In this document: positions 12,147 to 25,326 of the stretch, piece after piece
Layout: each line of letters begins with the position of its first letter
How positions within the stretch are numbered: the first letter of the stretch is position 1
NCBI RefSeq assembly: GCF_001039355.2
Contig: NW_019775180.1
Location: 291,337-355,336 of the forward strand
Source of the DNA: Lingula anatina
Taxonomy: Eukaryota > Brachiopoda > Lingulata > Lingulida > Lingulidae
DNA: 64,000 nt
Direction: 5' to 3'
Made by a program: the position numbers and the translations under genes
Notes under the pieces: model-generated
Databases searched by the model: none
Seen by the model: the letters and a program-made list of their open reading frames with translations, nothing else
What the model was told of the DNA's origin: nothing

Positions 12147-15100
12147 ATGTGTTACAAGTTAGATTGCCGTAGTGGCTTGGTGTGGACAGTAAAACTGTTT
12201 ATTGAGATTTGTGCGCTGACTGCATTATTTAACCATGCAATATTTGCAGAGGTAAGTGTGCGAAAAATTATTGAAATCGTAACTTAGAGAGTTTTAGAAG
12301 CAAATATCTGTAGTTGATTTCCACTCGTAGACTGTACACATATATCGGCCTGCGTCTCGTTTTTCTTAAATTTTTTTTAAATTGAATGTGCATCAGAGGC
12401 TACATGCACACTGTTGGAATGGGTACTAAAATTAAGGCTCATTCCTGCGGGCAGGCAAAGTTTCGTTAGTTATACCGCTGAACTTGGCTCAGTCAGATTC
12501 AGCGTCAAAAATAAGTGACTTTCCTCTTAAGTGATAAACATGCCAAGTTCAACGATTATCTTATTTCCGCGTACACTGTAGGTCGCAATGACTTACCAAC
12601 CTTTTATCTCCTATTTGATTAATTTTGTTCGAGTTCTCCCAATTGGCTTCATTCCTTTACTGGGCAAGCAAAGAACAATTGATGCTACAGTTAAGTTAAC
12701 AGAAACGTAAATGGTAAGCTTGTCCCCACAATTCTTTGAAAATTGCCATTGAAATTAGCAAGTAGCGGCTAAATATTATTAAATTGACTTAAAACCTTTT
12801 TAATCCCCTCTTTAGAAACTCCCACATTGTATTGCTATTAGAGAACAACTCCAGGGGAACCAAAAAGAGAGACGTAATGAACATCATGATCGACTATTAA
12901 GTCAATAAGAACTATTGAAGTGCATTTTGAATGTGTAAAAAGAGTCTGCACTCGCGGTGTGAACTGTATAATTGGTCTCTAACCTGTAGTGTGGTATATA
13001 ATGTGACAGTAAGTGCAACTAGAACAAATTAACTTGGCAAGCATTGGTCTACGTCGGTCAGTAAATGAGCGATTTTCACATTGAAGTTTGAGAATAAATA
13101 AATTAATAAATTGATTAATTAATTAATTAATAACTGAATCTGATCCATCGGTGTCCTATAAAGTATAAAAATTATCCACCTGTATCCACTCAAAGCACAG
13201 GGGTCAAAATCCAAAATGGTCCCCAATAGGCATATAACAGACCATGATACCTAAGAACCATACAGAGTTTATATCTGATAAGGAATAACTTTTTCCAAAA
13301 CATTTCTATTTGGGGGTTTCCTTTTTTTCTGAGTAATGAATGAAAACAAAATTTATAATCGTGTTTAGATGACTTTGTTAATCTAGACAGTGCCACTGGG
13401 ACAATCATTTTAATTCACAGATTGACTATACCAAGTTCATATCTTGTATATTCCATTACTGGACTAGCCTTAAGCTAAATCTAAGTCCAAACATTTTAAA
13501 ATAAAGGAAATTATCATATTTGACTGACAAAGATTATATATAACGAAGCCATCAATGCCAACAATACCAATTGTCAATGTTTAGAGAAAATATCGAAATG
13601 TGCACTGCCTTTTGGGAGGTAGATCATGTTCAAGTTTGCACTGGCTGCGCGGTGTCTTAAAGCAGAATAGCAAATACAACGAGCAAAATTAAATCATTTA
13701 AACTAAAAGGTAAATACATGTAATAGATATACCGTGAAAATCAACAGATTTGTATGTAATCTAGTAAAATGTCGTCACATCCCTTAATTCGTCATAAATA
13801 ATTGACGCACGTTGATAAATGACGTATGTTGTATCATTTCACTAGCGGTTCAAGGTTATTAAACCCTATATCACCCCACGTCCCGGTGTAACAGGAATGC
13901 AAGTCCTAGGAATGTAGTCCGGGCTCTTATATGATTAACACAGGTTAGGTTTAGTCGTAGTGTTGGGGTGAGTATATGGGACGAATGTCACCTGTACAAA
14001 GTAATGGGAAGCGGACTACAGTTCCTAGCGGACTTGCATTCCTGTAACACAGCAACAGATTCCATATGGTCCACCCCAGACTTTTCAAGGGCGGATCTAG
14101 ATTTATTTTCTGATAGTCTCCCAAATTATCTTAGTCGATCCGTCCTCAATTTTTGACAGTCTTCCGACAGTAAAAATAAGATGCCCATCAATGTAAACTT
14201 GAAAACCCGGAAGACGGTCTACGTTCGCTCCTGCTTTGAAAATTTCAAAAATTGTCTGTTTTTTTAATGCAGAAATATTTACAAAATTATTTACACTTTG
14301 TATATCATCATTTCGTGGATAATTGAACATCTTGTTAATGTCATGCCGTGACACGTTAGCACATGTATAATCTTCCAGTAGGCCCTACGTGTATAATCTT
14401 GTGTTCAGCGTTATTATTTTGCGTACGAAGCTTATGAGCTCCCTATAATTGCAAAGGATGTTGTTAGTAAGCAATAACATGTACATGTATTATATTTACC
14501 GTGGAAGCTTGGCCACGTGCCAATAGAATCCGGTTATATAAGCCCTCACACAAAAAAATTTACTTTTTGGACCGTTAATCAATTCCGTATTAAGAAAGTT
14601 TATGGATCGCTCTATTATGTAGTTTTTACTCACGTTTCATGTGCCATTGTGAAAAACGTTGGCACTGTCTCAAGCCCTGACCTGTTATCAGAAATCCCCC
14701 TAAAGGAAGATTTTGATATTTGGCTGAAACAAAACTGAAATTCCTGTAGGACGGTCTCACTGTTTACGCTTTAAGTGCGTTTTCGTATTAGATTTGGTTA
14801 CAGAGTATTCGAGGACGATCGGGAACCACTTACCCACCTATTGGCATCTATCAATCCCTGCACCAATCATTACAGAAACAGTTTCTGAATCTTGAATAAC
14901 AGTAATGTCATCAAGGTAGGCTTTCTGCCTGACACATTGTTTTGTGTAAAATAGTGATTTGTACAGGATATCAAATTTTTGTTTGACATATACTGATATC
15001 TGATACCGAAACTTACGTTAAGTCCTCTATAAGGTGGACAGCGATCTTTGTGCGTCCCTTCTACGACCAAAAATGCGACCAGGACGCTCAATGGTCGCCA

Positions 15101-18100
15101 AAGAAAGAAATTTGTGGTTCAGCATGAATGCTTCTGCGAATAGTTATTCTTATATTTAACTTATTCCCAGAGTTGGTGGATGGACTTCATTCATTTTGTT
15201 GACTTTTATGATACCTACAATTTTCGAGTGACTTTCTAATGTGGGCATGTTCATTAGGGACAAGATCTAGATTACTATCGACTGTGTCAGTTCTGTAGTG
15301 TTCTATAGTGTTCTTATTACTCCAAGTTTGGGTATGAGTGGGTGGTGGGAGTGAAATTGTAAATAGTGGTCCGTGTGTGTTGATTTACGCGATCTCATGT
15401 ACCTCCTTGGTTTTCGGCACACCTGGGTGGGTAGGGTGCCATCCCTAGCAACAGAGAGTAAACAGTTAGGGCATTGTCTTTGCTTTCCTCTTGAGTGAAC
15501 TTAATGTTTTATCTAGGCTGTTGATATGGTTGAAAAACCGCCCGAAAAACGTGTCGTCAACAAACCGGTTACACAGTCTGGGTTTGGTGCCACCAAAAGA
15601 TGTTAGTGCTTCTTGTTCAAAGCTTCCCTTACACAGGTTGGCAACAGTGGGTGAGATTGAACTGAGATGGGACAGCCATGTAGCTGAAAGAATTCCCCTA
15701 CAAATTCCACTATATTGTCAACGAGTCTCGGGTGGAGACCGCAACGTCGTTCAGTTATTTAACAAGGTAGTTGTGTGACATGCCTACAACAATAAAAAAC
15801 GAAAATCAATACTCGCTCGATGCTTTATAACAGCATGAAAAAACAGTTGCAAGTAATTTTTTTAAATAATCAGTGATTTTTAACAGAACTGTGCAGATTG
15901 TCTTTGATTTATAAAAGCTTTGACTCGAGGATGTGTTCAGTACACAAAATGCGCTTGACACGACAATCACTGTTCTTACTCGGGCATTCATTGATATAAA
16001 AACCTTCATTGATATAAAAACCTTCATCATTCATTCACAGATTTGGTCGGTCTTATAGATTTCCCAGATAATTATAATGTTTAGTGGTCATCGTAAGGAA
16101 ATAGGTGCATGTTAGTTTGATGCCAATAAGTCTTTTGATGCCGTGAAGTTCTAACCATATTACACCAGGATATGCCATACTTAGTACCGTAATAATAATA
16201 ATAAGAGGATGAGAGATTCTTCGTGGCTGGAGCCACGGTCACATTACCTGAGAGTAGAGCATATATTTCATATCGTTATTGAGGATATTGATGTTGTATA
16301 CAATTGATGGTGGGCATAATCAGGGAGACCATTTTTCGAACCTCACATTAAGTAAGCATCTACATGTATGACTGTAAAAGATAATATATTTTCATTCACT
16401 AATAAAGATAAGTTTAAAGAATTTGAACATGTTTTTAATTATTCTTACATTTACCAAACGTCAGAAGGAATATCAAGCAGTATTTTAGAGACTTAAGTGT
16501 CATTTTCATGAAGTGAACGTGACTCTAATGAAACACATTATGTCATATATGTATACATACTGTAAAAACACTTCTAACGCTGGTGAAAGAAAATATTCAC
16601 AACAACAAAAATATCTTACTATATTTGTTTTTAATTGTACGATGGTTCTCTCTAGAAACTTTCTTATGCTCAATGCAGTCAAGATTTTAAAGTTTGAAAA
16701 ATATTGATATTGAAAAGAAACCTCAATTAAAAAGAAAGGAAGTTAAATAGGTCAACAGACATGTATGTTTGATTTCTGAGTTAAATAATGTGTTTTTTTT
16801 TATTTTGCAGGAAATACCAGAGAGTTTGTACAGACAGACTCAAGTTGAACTGAATAGATTAGGAAACGGAAGAGTACGTATTGCGATGCAAAAACCAGAG
16901 ATTCCTATGCCTTGTCGGTTGGGTCATTGCGTCAATTCCGATAAATATGCACTTCGCTTGTCACGCCCGAGGCGACGGAAAAACCAGATAACATTACCAC
17001 GCTCACTTTGGCCTGCCTATCAACTTTTTTTGGGATCTTTGGCTCAGGTTTGTAACACGCTGTTTATGTTGTGAACAGTTTTGATTTATATTCATTTATC
17101 ATAAAATTCTGTCAAACCGAAATTTAGCAAACAATTTTAGGACAAACTTACTAAAATTTGTAGGGTACGCAGATTATATTTTTCTTTTTTAATACGAATG
17201 GCGAATCCGGAGGGGGGGGGGGGTCATAAGATGCTAGGGGCGATTACTCGTTGTGCCCCCACCCCTCCGGATTCGCCATTCGTATTAAACATTATAATTA
17301 TCTATACATATCATTCCTTAAGGAATCAATGGACGACTTGGCGGGATCGAATGAAGGTGCGAAAGAAAGCGAGGCCAACGAAAAGCGCAAACCAAGTCCG
17401 GGAAGGGGATCAGGTCAAGATATGACTAATCATGATTTTGACTTGAATGCGATAGGGGCGTATTATCATGTATGTTCTAGTGTAAGCGACTTCGAAATCA
17501 TATCTGTTGCTATGAATGACAATCTGGATGAAGTTCAAGTCTTGCCGAATACTTGGGTTTTCACTACAAAATGCCGGATGCCAAGTCATTCTTGTTACGG
17601 AATTGGTAAGTTACTATGTTGAAAATTGAATAAGTTTCTATTACAATATTTTAAAAAATATGATACCTACAGTTTAGTATATTTTTATTTAGCATGTCCT
17701 CATTGTTTATTGAATAATTTGTTAAAGTCTTTTAATTGGGGGAGAAAATGAATTAATGCGTCTCGAACCTCTTTCTTCCCGCCTTGTGTATACTACCAAG
17801 ACATTATAAAAGTGCGTGTCGGTGTCGGTAATGTACGCGGGAGACTGCAAATGGCACATGATTACGTTGAGCACCCGTTGCGAATGAAAAAACAAAGAAG
17901 AATTGGAACACAATCTAACATGATTATCTGCTGCTTTGCTCGGAAATCGAGAAGTGCATATGATAACGTAGGCTTTTCCTTTCTGTCACCTGAGGGCGTA
18001 ATGATAATATAACCACGTTGCATCACACCCTGTGCATACAAAATCTCACTCTACAGCAAGTCCGACTCCCACAACTTTGTGACAATCAATAACTCATTCC

Positions 18101-18450
18101 GGGGCTTCCGAAGTTGTCATTAACTTTCCATAACTTCAGATATGACATTCATAAGATTAGTAAATGAATACTTCACCTACATTGATGGTTACAAATGACA
18201 TATTGCACAAACAAATTCTAATTATAGAATGTAAGGGTTTCAAATATTGCTGTTGTGAAGTAGGTTACACGGGCTGGTTTATTGTTTTGCAGGCCCTGGA
18301 TTTGAGTCTCATTGCGAGCAGATGAAGACATGGGTGCAAGCACTTGCCAGGCTAAATAAAGAATCCCCGTGGCAGTGGCATTGGATAACTGTAGATTCTT
18401 CCTGCAACTGCGGTGTAAGACCAAAGGCACCGGAATACAAGAAAAAATAA
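12147..18450 (+). CDS. Prepro-neurotrophin (NGF/BDNF-type cystine-knot growth factor)
   Basis: Secreted ligand of Trk/p75-type receptors. Four coding exons: 12147-12251, 16811-17047, 17323-17605 and 18293-18450, with phases 0, 0 and 1 and consistent frames, giving 260 residues. An in-frame TAG lies just upstream of the ATG. Exon 1 is a signal peptide with a hydrophobic core ending in IFA. The pro-region carries a furin-type RPRR at 87-90 and a KRK at 135-137. The C-terminal domain has the neurotrophin signature: VCSSVSDF, then TKCR, SCYG, HCEQMKTWVQAL, WHWITVDSSCNC. All six knot cysteines are present (165, 198, 205, 216, 246, 248), with spacing 33/7/11/30/2 against 43/10/12/28/2 in NGF. A Spätzle-type factor was considered, but VC-SVSD and the CxC after IxVDS favour neurotrophin. 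Confidence 0.92.
12252..16810 (+). other. Neurotrophin intron 1 (4.56 kb)
   Basis: Long intron separating the signal-peptide exon from the propeptide. It contains a foldback element at 13886-14050 and a short tandem duplication near 15985-16027. No further exon was needed to keep the frame, and none was recognised. Confidence 0.7.
13886..14050. mobile_element. Foldback (MITE-like) element in neurotrophin intron 1
   Basis: Terminal arms of 36-39 bp (13886-13921 and 14012-14050) are inverted copies of each other, beginning GTGTAACAGGAATGCAAGTC, with two short indels and few mismatches. About 90 bp lies between them. There is no coding capacity, so this is a non-autonomous element. No clear target-site duplication was identified. 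Confidence 0.65.
17189..17287. mobile_element. Short foldback element abutting neurotrophin exon 3
   Basis: A 28-bp arm starting TTAATACGAATGGCGAATCC is repeated inverted at the other end and then continues into a G-run/C-run with one mismatch; the loop is about 35 bp. The whole hairpin fills much of the 275-bp intron 2 and ends 35 bp before the exon 3 acceptor. Confidence 0.75.
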
Positions 18451-18832
18451 GATGGGTTTGACCGGGGCCTAAAACTTAGGCCTTGTCATATGAAAACGTT
18501 ACTAAGGATGCAATGAAAACATTCTCTTGGTGAATTAAGACTACGATACTACAGTGACTATAGTGTATTAACAACATCCTTTTTGTTTTTGGCAATTTAT
18601 ACAGTATATACGAATTATTCACTAATCTGTTGGGGTTTCATGAAAGAAAATCAACAGAAATGATTGACCATATAAGCGGCATTCATAATGTGATGTCTTT
18701 ATATCTGTTAGCTTCTTCTTGTTAAAAGTACATGTTCATCTTTCCGTGGTGAATTTCTGTTCTTGAAGAGTTTGTTTTTGTCCTTTTTTGCAGGTAAGAA
18801 TTGGACAAATAATTAAGTGAGCACCAAAGTGT

Positions 18833-18838
18833 AATAAA
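18833..18838 (+). promoter_or_regulatory. Candidate polyadenylation signal, neurotrophin
   Basis: AATAAA about 380 bases after the stop codon. Confidence 0.35.
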
Positions 18839-19295
18839 ACAGGTTAAAGATGTTATTTTGATTTCACGTCATGTAGCATGAAAAGTCTTTAAAAGTTGAC
18901 TGGTTGGCTCCTGTTATTGTTTCATTCTCTGCATGAAAGAGGCGTTGACTACAAATACGGCTGAAAAAAAAAACACCAACATTTGATTAGGTACACCATG
19001 CAGGTGCATTTCAAGGCGCCCTTTCGTAACACCATAATGCAAAGTACACTCGCATCATTTTCCGTGGAATGAATGACAAGAACGTCCCACTCATATACTA
19101 CATCGTCAACCATGGCCTAACGACAATGCTGCAACTGTCGTTTGAATGTTCAAAAAAACAATAAAGAAATGCCCGGAAATGCACCTTCTGTGGCATATGT
19201 TGTCGTGTGTCTGTGCAATTAAATCTTTGGACCACCATGGGTCCGAGCAATTGAACTTCACAACAAACAAAAAAACAAAAAGTTTACTGGGTCTT

Positions 19296-19319
19296 ACCAA
19301 GGAGTTATAACTCCTTGGT
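19296..19319. repeat. 24-bp perfect palindrome
   Basis: ACCAAGGAGTTA is followed directly by its reverse complement, and GTCTTAC precedes and follows almost the whole palindrome as a direct repeat. It could be the tip of a foldback repeat. Confidence 0.8.
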
Positions 19320-22300
19320 CTTACTGGAAGCTTAAGTCAGACAGTAGTGAAAATATTTTGCAGCCTGCGAATAAACTTAACAGTATTTACCAAGTTATAA
19401 CACTTATGTTTTCATATGTCGTAATCTGTATGAGTGTAACAAGTCATAAAGTTTTACTGGTTAGATATTGAAGCAATTACTCACTTAAATCTGAATTTAA
19501 CACAGAATGTTACCCGTAGCTTTCATCCATAGTATCAAGAGGAATGTCAACTGGTACTACAGAATGTGCTTTTTAACGTAGGATAACTTGTAAACAAGCA
19601 ATAACATTCTGAGTGCCAATACTGTTTGTACACTTATATTGTATTTCTATTGTGCGTTATCTAAACGAATCTGTTTTGCTTGCCGCGGTCGATAATTCTA
19701 ATCAGTTTCATCTTCGTGGAATGTAGATAAGTGCGGAGTCGCTAGAACAAAGTGACTGATAGCGTTTTAAGTCAAGATCGAGGTTCACCAACTAACTGAA
19801 TCGCTAAATTTGAACTTGACTTTTCCATTTATGCAGTCCATGATAATCGGTTTAACCTTGTAGCTGTGGTTTTCTTGAATGGGCGAAGTATTCAAACATT
19901 GCCCTACATATTAATGGTACTAAATGGCTTTTTTTTTGTCATTTGCTTTGTCGACCTCAAAGAAGTTGCAGATGTGATACCAATGACCTAAAACAACTTC
20001 TCCTTATTCCTGAGAGAATATGTTAACATAAAGTGTAACAATATGCAGATAATGTTATTATATATAAATTTTCTCTTTTACACTGTTGTGTAATTTAACA
20101 TAGTAATTCCTCCGATGGTATGAATTCCCTAGATCTACGATTTTCAATTGTAAAAACTGCGCAGGGCAAAAATGTAATATAAGAATTGTTCAATAGTTAT
20201 TTCCGTTAGTCGCATGGTAAAATGTATAATACTTCTATAAACGATTGTGCTACATGCGATTGTTCCGATGTGTGAAGTGTCTATTTAAATGATGAATGAT
20301 TTCCGTATCATCATTATATTTGTATACAAGTGAGTGTTTAAGTCATAGTTGTCTTGACATGACTGTTGCATGACACAAAAGTGTCTATAGAGAAGGTTGG
20401 CTTTTGGGAACAGCTTCGCGGAAACTTGCATCTCCATTTGTATTTTTTTCATAGATTAAATGAGTTTTATACACCTGGGTACCTTTAAAGGAAGCATGCT
20501 AGTTAATTGAATCCCGTGCGTAAGGAAATCGGTCACAAAGAACAATCATTTAAGAAGTATGTAAAGACGAGACAGGATTTTGACGAGACAGTCTTTTTTA
20601 TGGGAGGGAGGAGGATGAGATGGTTATTCACCTCATTTTTCATTGATTGTTTTCATCGGATTAAATCCCAAGAGAAGACGTGGGCGTCTTTCGGCGTCTA
20701 AATATCATTGTGCACGACGATCATTGGTGATACATGTACAGTAGGAGATATACTTGAGATACTGATAATAGAGTCCTTTCCAGATTCAAACCCTGAACTT
20801 CACATTCCGGCAAACATTCTTATCCACAAGAAAGAATTCGTTTGCTTTAAAAGGCCTGTATAGGTGGCAAGGTTCACAAGATGGTCCACACCGAACTTAG
20901 GGTGCCACAGGATTGGAGCAAATTCTTCGTTCGTTGTTATTCCAAACAAAGTTTATTGTGGAGTTTTCATACGCAAAGACCTAATAAGCGCCGCATTTGG
21001 ACTTACATATAATGTTTTTTATTGTTAATACCTAATATAACTATAAATAATAACCAGATGTTTAGTCCGAGACAGGGGCATGTTCAGTCCCTAGAAAACG
21101 TACGTATATAGATTTGAGGGGCCCGACGTGACTAGACTTTTAGATCAAAATCTGTGTCCACTTTGATGCGAGATGAATTGATAATAGTCCGATTCAATGG
21201 GATAAGCTACTTGCTGCTACTGCACCTCTTTAATAACAGGAGAGATCAATAATTACTTTATTCAAGTCGACTGCTATGGCTTGACTTGAATAGAAATAGA
21301 CTAAATATTAGTCTAAGAGTTCACACTAAACATTGGTGAAAAGTCCCTTTGCAAACCCGCCCTCAGATCTAGTATACCTCTAAAAATTTAGATCAATTAT
21401 AGCCGTTTTGTAAAAAAAAAGTCCCGTGGGGTATTTTGCCGTTCAACCGGACAGTGTCGGCAATGTAACCTGTCAGAAAAACACATCAACATACTACGCA
21501 CTCACTAGTAGTCCGTCTACTTGAAAAGCGAAACTCGTGAATGCGAGAACACATTTACAGTAGAGTGACATATTCATGAATAGTCACAAGTTTATAAACG
21601 CCTCGTCGCTTCTCGATAGGCACCGTCATTAAAGACCGGTATGTTAAATGCAATTTCGTATGAAATGGCAGTAATAATAACAACAGTTTGAGGTATCTAC
21701 AACATCACCCTCACCTATACGACAACTTTCTTCTTTCAGCCTTCTGTAGGTGTGTGTCAAGCACCTGTTGCTTTATGGTTACCATTTCTTTACACCCCTC
21801 AAGGACGAAACGAGCGCATTCTTGCCAGGACCATTTTTATATATCTGACAAGTCCCAGGGCGTGAAAATAAAAACCAATTTCCATTAAAAGTTTATTAAA
21901 CAAATAACAAGAAAATAAACAAATGGAATAAGGAAAGTGTTAACTACGACCCAGTAAACACTGGGTCCTAGGTGTTAGTGTGGAGTTTTAGCATATAGGC
22001 AAAGCCAGTCATCATGCTAAACTTTTACATTCTCATGTGCTGCCTGCCCCTAAAAGAAATAACTAGTAGGCTTAATTACTTTTTGAAAGCTACATAGCTC
22101 GATGCACAAAATAAAAAACACACACCGAAGTAATAGTACATGTAGGCTTCCTCTTCTAAGAAGAAAGGCACGGCGATGCTAACACCGCTCATTGTCGGGA
22201 AAACAACGCTGTCACTAACTTGACAGATACACTATAGAATTCATTATAGTTGTTCCGGGGTAAGGACAATCTAATGTCCCCCCTCCTCTGGCAAATCGAT

Positions 22301-22357
22301 AACTAAAGCCATTACAAAATCGATGAAAGATTTGAAAAAAGAAAACTTTATTAAGAC

Positions 22358-22359
<2 letters not shown>

Positions 22360-22390
<31 letters not shown>
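22360..22390. repeat. (GA)n microsatellite
   Basis: GA dinucleotide run of about 15 units. Confidence 0.9.
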
Positions 22391-22392
<2 letters not shown>

Positions 22393-23272
22393 AAGAGAAT
22401 TAAGACTTGGTACCAGTATATCGTGATCATAAAGTTACTATTTCAGTCGACAGATGAGCTGACAATGTAAATGACACACATGTATCATTCATGGATGGTT
22501 ATAGTGCACAAAACTATGAAACTGTGCTCACGTTTCCCTTTTATTAAACGGTAGTGTTTTTTGCATTTGTTTCAACGGCTGGGTACTCAAGGGAGTTTTT
22601 TTTAAGGAATGCAATGGGCAGAGGCCTTTATAGGGAAAAAATCCTGAAATTGTTTAACAATTATCACTAAGGTATACCTTATCCAACCCCGGTGAAAAAA
22701 ATTGCCATCAATAAATCCGTTTCCGAGTTCTTCAGTTCAAACTTACTTGAGTGTCTCAAAAACTACAGATTTGGAAAATTCGAGCACAAAGACGTTTAGG
22801 GTTAGCCAAAAGTAACGTGGAGGGGAATGTCACCTGCTGCAAGCAATGGAAAACAGACTTCCATTAATGTCACACTTAACTGCTTGAAATATATATATAC
22901 CGGATCATAGTGAAGAAAAACAATTAAGTATTTTATTACTTTATTAAAAAGTCGGTACCATAGTATTTGATCGTTATTTACAAAAATTTTATGGGTAATA
23001 TACAAGTTACTTATTTACTGTCAAAGTCGAATGTCTATATTTGTTGAGATTTATTGCTCATCGTGGCTGGATCTTATATACGCAATCCAGGCGGGTGAAT
23101 ATTCTATTCCACATTGGATCACGGGTGATTATTCAATGGTTAGCTCTATCTAAAATATTTTGTATGTACAAAAAGTCCCAATATTATTTATATGCTTATT
23201 AAAGCAACACGATCAGTCTGCTATATGCTTAATATACATTCCTAGCTGTCACTTGATGTAAAAGAAGGTACA

Positions 23273-25326
23273 CTATGAAAACAATTTTGCAAGTGATATG
23301 CATAAAACTGAAAGTCCAAAGGAAAATGTCGCTGAACTGGCACCATTACACTCGTCAGTAGTACACGTGCATTTGGTGACCTTTTGGTTTCCCTGCCACT
23401 GTTCATCGCATCGGTTGTTTCCGCGACTGGTGAAAGCGCAGTCCCTTGAAACGGTGTATTTTCCTGAGTAAAACAGAGAGAAATGTGTTAATTCGTGCTA
23501 ATATATTTGAAAAGGTAACAATTATATAAATCAAAGGTGGGCAGACACCAAACTTAGGGAAAAGCTTGTTACTTTTAGTTTCAGGATGTATAGAAAATGT
23601 AGGTGTGAGAAAATAGATACCGTTTTCTTCCTGTACAACTTTCTGGCAACCACTGTCACACAACTTAATCACACTATATGTGAACTCGCAGTCAAGGCAG
23701 AAGAAACAGCGTCTCCCTGTAAGAAATAATGACGTAAAATTGATTTTATCTCTGATAATTACACTTCTTCCATATTCTTATTGGACACGTCTTTCCCCAA
23801 ATGCTATGCTTGAGATAGTACACCGTTACCCAAACAATATATGCCAGAACAGTTCGCGTCTCTGCGAGAGCTGTTCAATGCAAATATCGCGAGAGGGTGG
23901 CAGTGTATTGTTTGACAAACATACCAAAGAAAGTAAAAGCATTTTACCGAAAAAAACGTAAAACCAAGTAAAGGGTATATCGCCAAGGTCATATAACATC
24001 GATCTCTATGAATGTATCAGCACACACTTAACTCATCTCCAGCGCTTTTTTTAATCACATTATGATACATTTTTTTTCAAAAATGGACTGTAAATTTTAT
24101 AAACATAGGATACAAGGAAAATGCTATGAAAACGATGTCTGAAGTTTTGAAAGTAAGGAAACAGTACGTTATGGAGATGAATGTGATAAAATTAGTAAAA
24201 TCAATTAATCGTACGGCATTTAGCTCTTGGCCCTTCATCTGATCCGTCTCCACAGTCATCTATTCCATTGCATAGAAGATCCTTGTTTATACAGCGCAGG
24301 TTGCCACAGATGAACTTCGTATAGTCACAGAAATTGGGAGGGTCTTGGCACACACCTACAATATGCAATTTAACAACATAATTACACACATGTATATATT
24401 TAGGCCTACATTATCCCCAGAGCAGTGTAATAACATATTTATGAACATGTTACACTTGTCTTCTGATCGTAACATATTCACGCTTTGGTTCATTGCAATT
24501 GTATTCTACCGGTGAAGGGTTTTTCACGGGTTTCGAGTGTACATTTGACGCCCAAGATACGAAGGTGCTAACAGCAAGTCTCGTTTTTAGTGTTTTGTCC
24601 TGGTGCCATCAGAGCGTCTATTACTAACGCGCTCATAATAGGTACGTGTCTTAAGATACTTCTATTGCCACGTGTACTCCCGACGTTTAATTATTAAAAG
24701 GAGGCCCCAAGTTAAACTACTCTCCCTTAATTATAAGTGCTTGCTCATGCGGAAGTTGTGCAGCTTGTACTACTAGTAGTTATGAACTATAATGATATAT
24801 GAAATCAAATATGGCGGACTCCACTTAGATGTTTTAAGTTAAAAGGCGAACTATTTTGTTTATGATATTTTTCAAATGATTTTGATGTCAAAGTAAGAAA
24901 AAAATGAACATAATGTAGACAAGATTCTTCTTTTGTATATCATTTGTTCAATAAAACGAAAAGTTTAAACTCGTCTCTTAAGTTTTTGTAAACAATGATG
25001 GGCACTTCCTAAACTGAGGGGAGTTTTGAATTAAAGCCATACCCACATGTAACCGAAATCGTTAATATAAAGTAAAATCAAAAACTTGACAAAGGAAGCA
25101 TGACTGACATGTTTAAGCCATATCAACATGGCAAAATTCAACAATGTATGTGTATTAGCTAGTATATGAATATCCTTATTCAACAATGGTAACGAATTCA
25201 AATCGCTGTGACCTAGTTACTTGCTACTTTTAAGTTTAACTGATACAATACCTTACCTGTGTGTAAAACCGTGGCTATAAAAACGATTAAAACAGCCAAT
25301 ATAGTGTATGAGCACCACTTTCCCAT
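23273..25326 (-). CDS. Secreted/GPI-anchored LDLa plus LU (three-finger) domain protein, copy A
   Basis: Four exons: 25326-25257, 24355-24215, 23716-23621 and 23463-23273. All three introns are in phase 1, giving 165 residues. Exon 1 is a signal peptide ([20 protein letters not shown]). Exon 2 is a single LDL-receptor class A module with six cysteines and the calcium-binding pattern DDCGDGSDE. Exons 3-4 form an LU-type domain: RRCFFCLDC, later KLCDSGC, then DCAF, NRCDE and CTCTTDECN, the usual closing CxC...CN. A short hydrophobic tail follows, as in GPI-anchored Ly6 proteins. The LDLa donor is GTACGA, weaker than the others, but frame and paralogue B support it. The biological role is unknown; a cell-surface binding or adhesion role is inference. 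Confidence 0.85.

Larger units (their letters stand above)
18451..23272. other. Intergenic region without recognised gene
   Basis: About 4.8 kb between the neurotrophin gene (plus) and the first LDLa-LU gene (minus), which converge here. It contains the neurotrophin 3' UTR, a 24-bp perfect palindrome (19296-19319) and a GA tract (22360-22390). I saw no spliced or intact coding region. Confidence 0.6.

Noticed and set aside
20507-20701. 64-codon plus-strand frame starting MNPVRKEIGHKEQ
   Set aside because: No domain, no upstream or downstream exon, and no homologue I recognise.
20780-20805. AGATTCAAACCCTGAAC, loosely like an inverted tRNA B box
   Set aside because: No cloverleaf or A box could be built around it.
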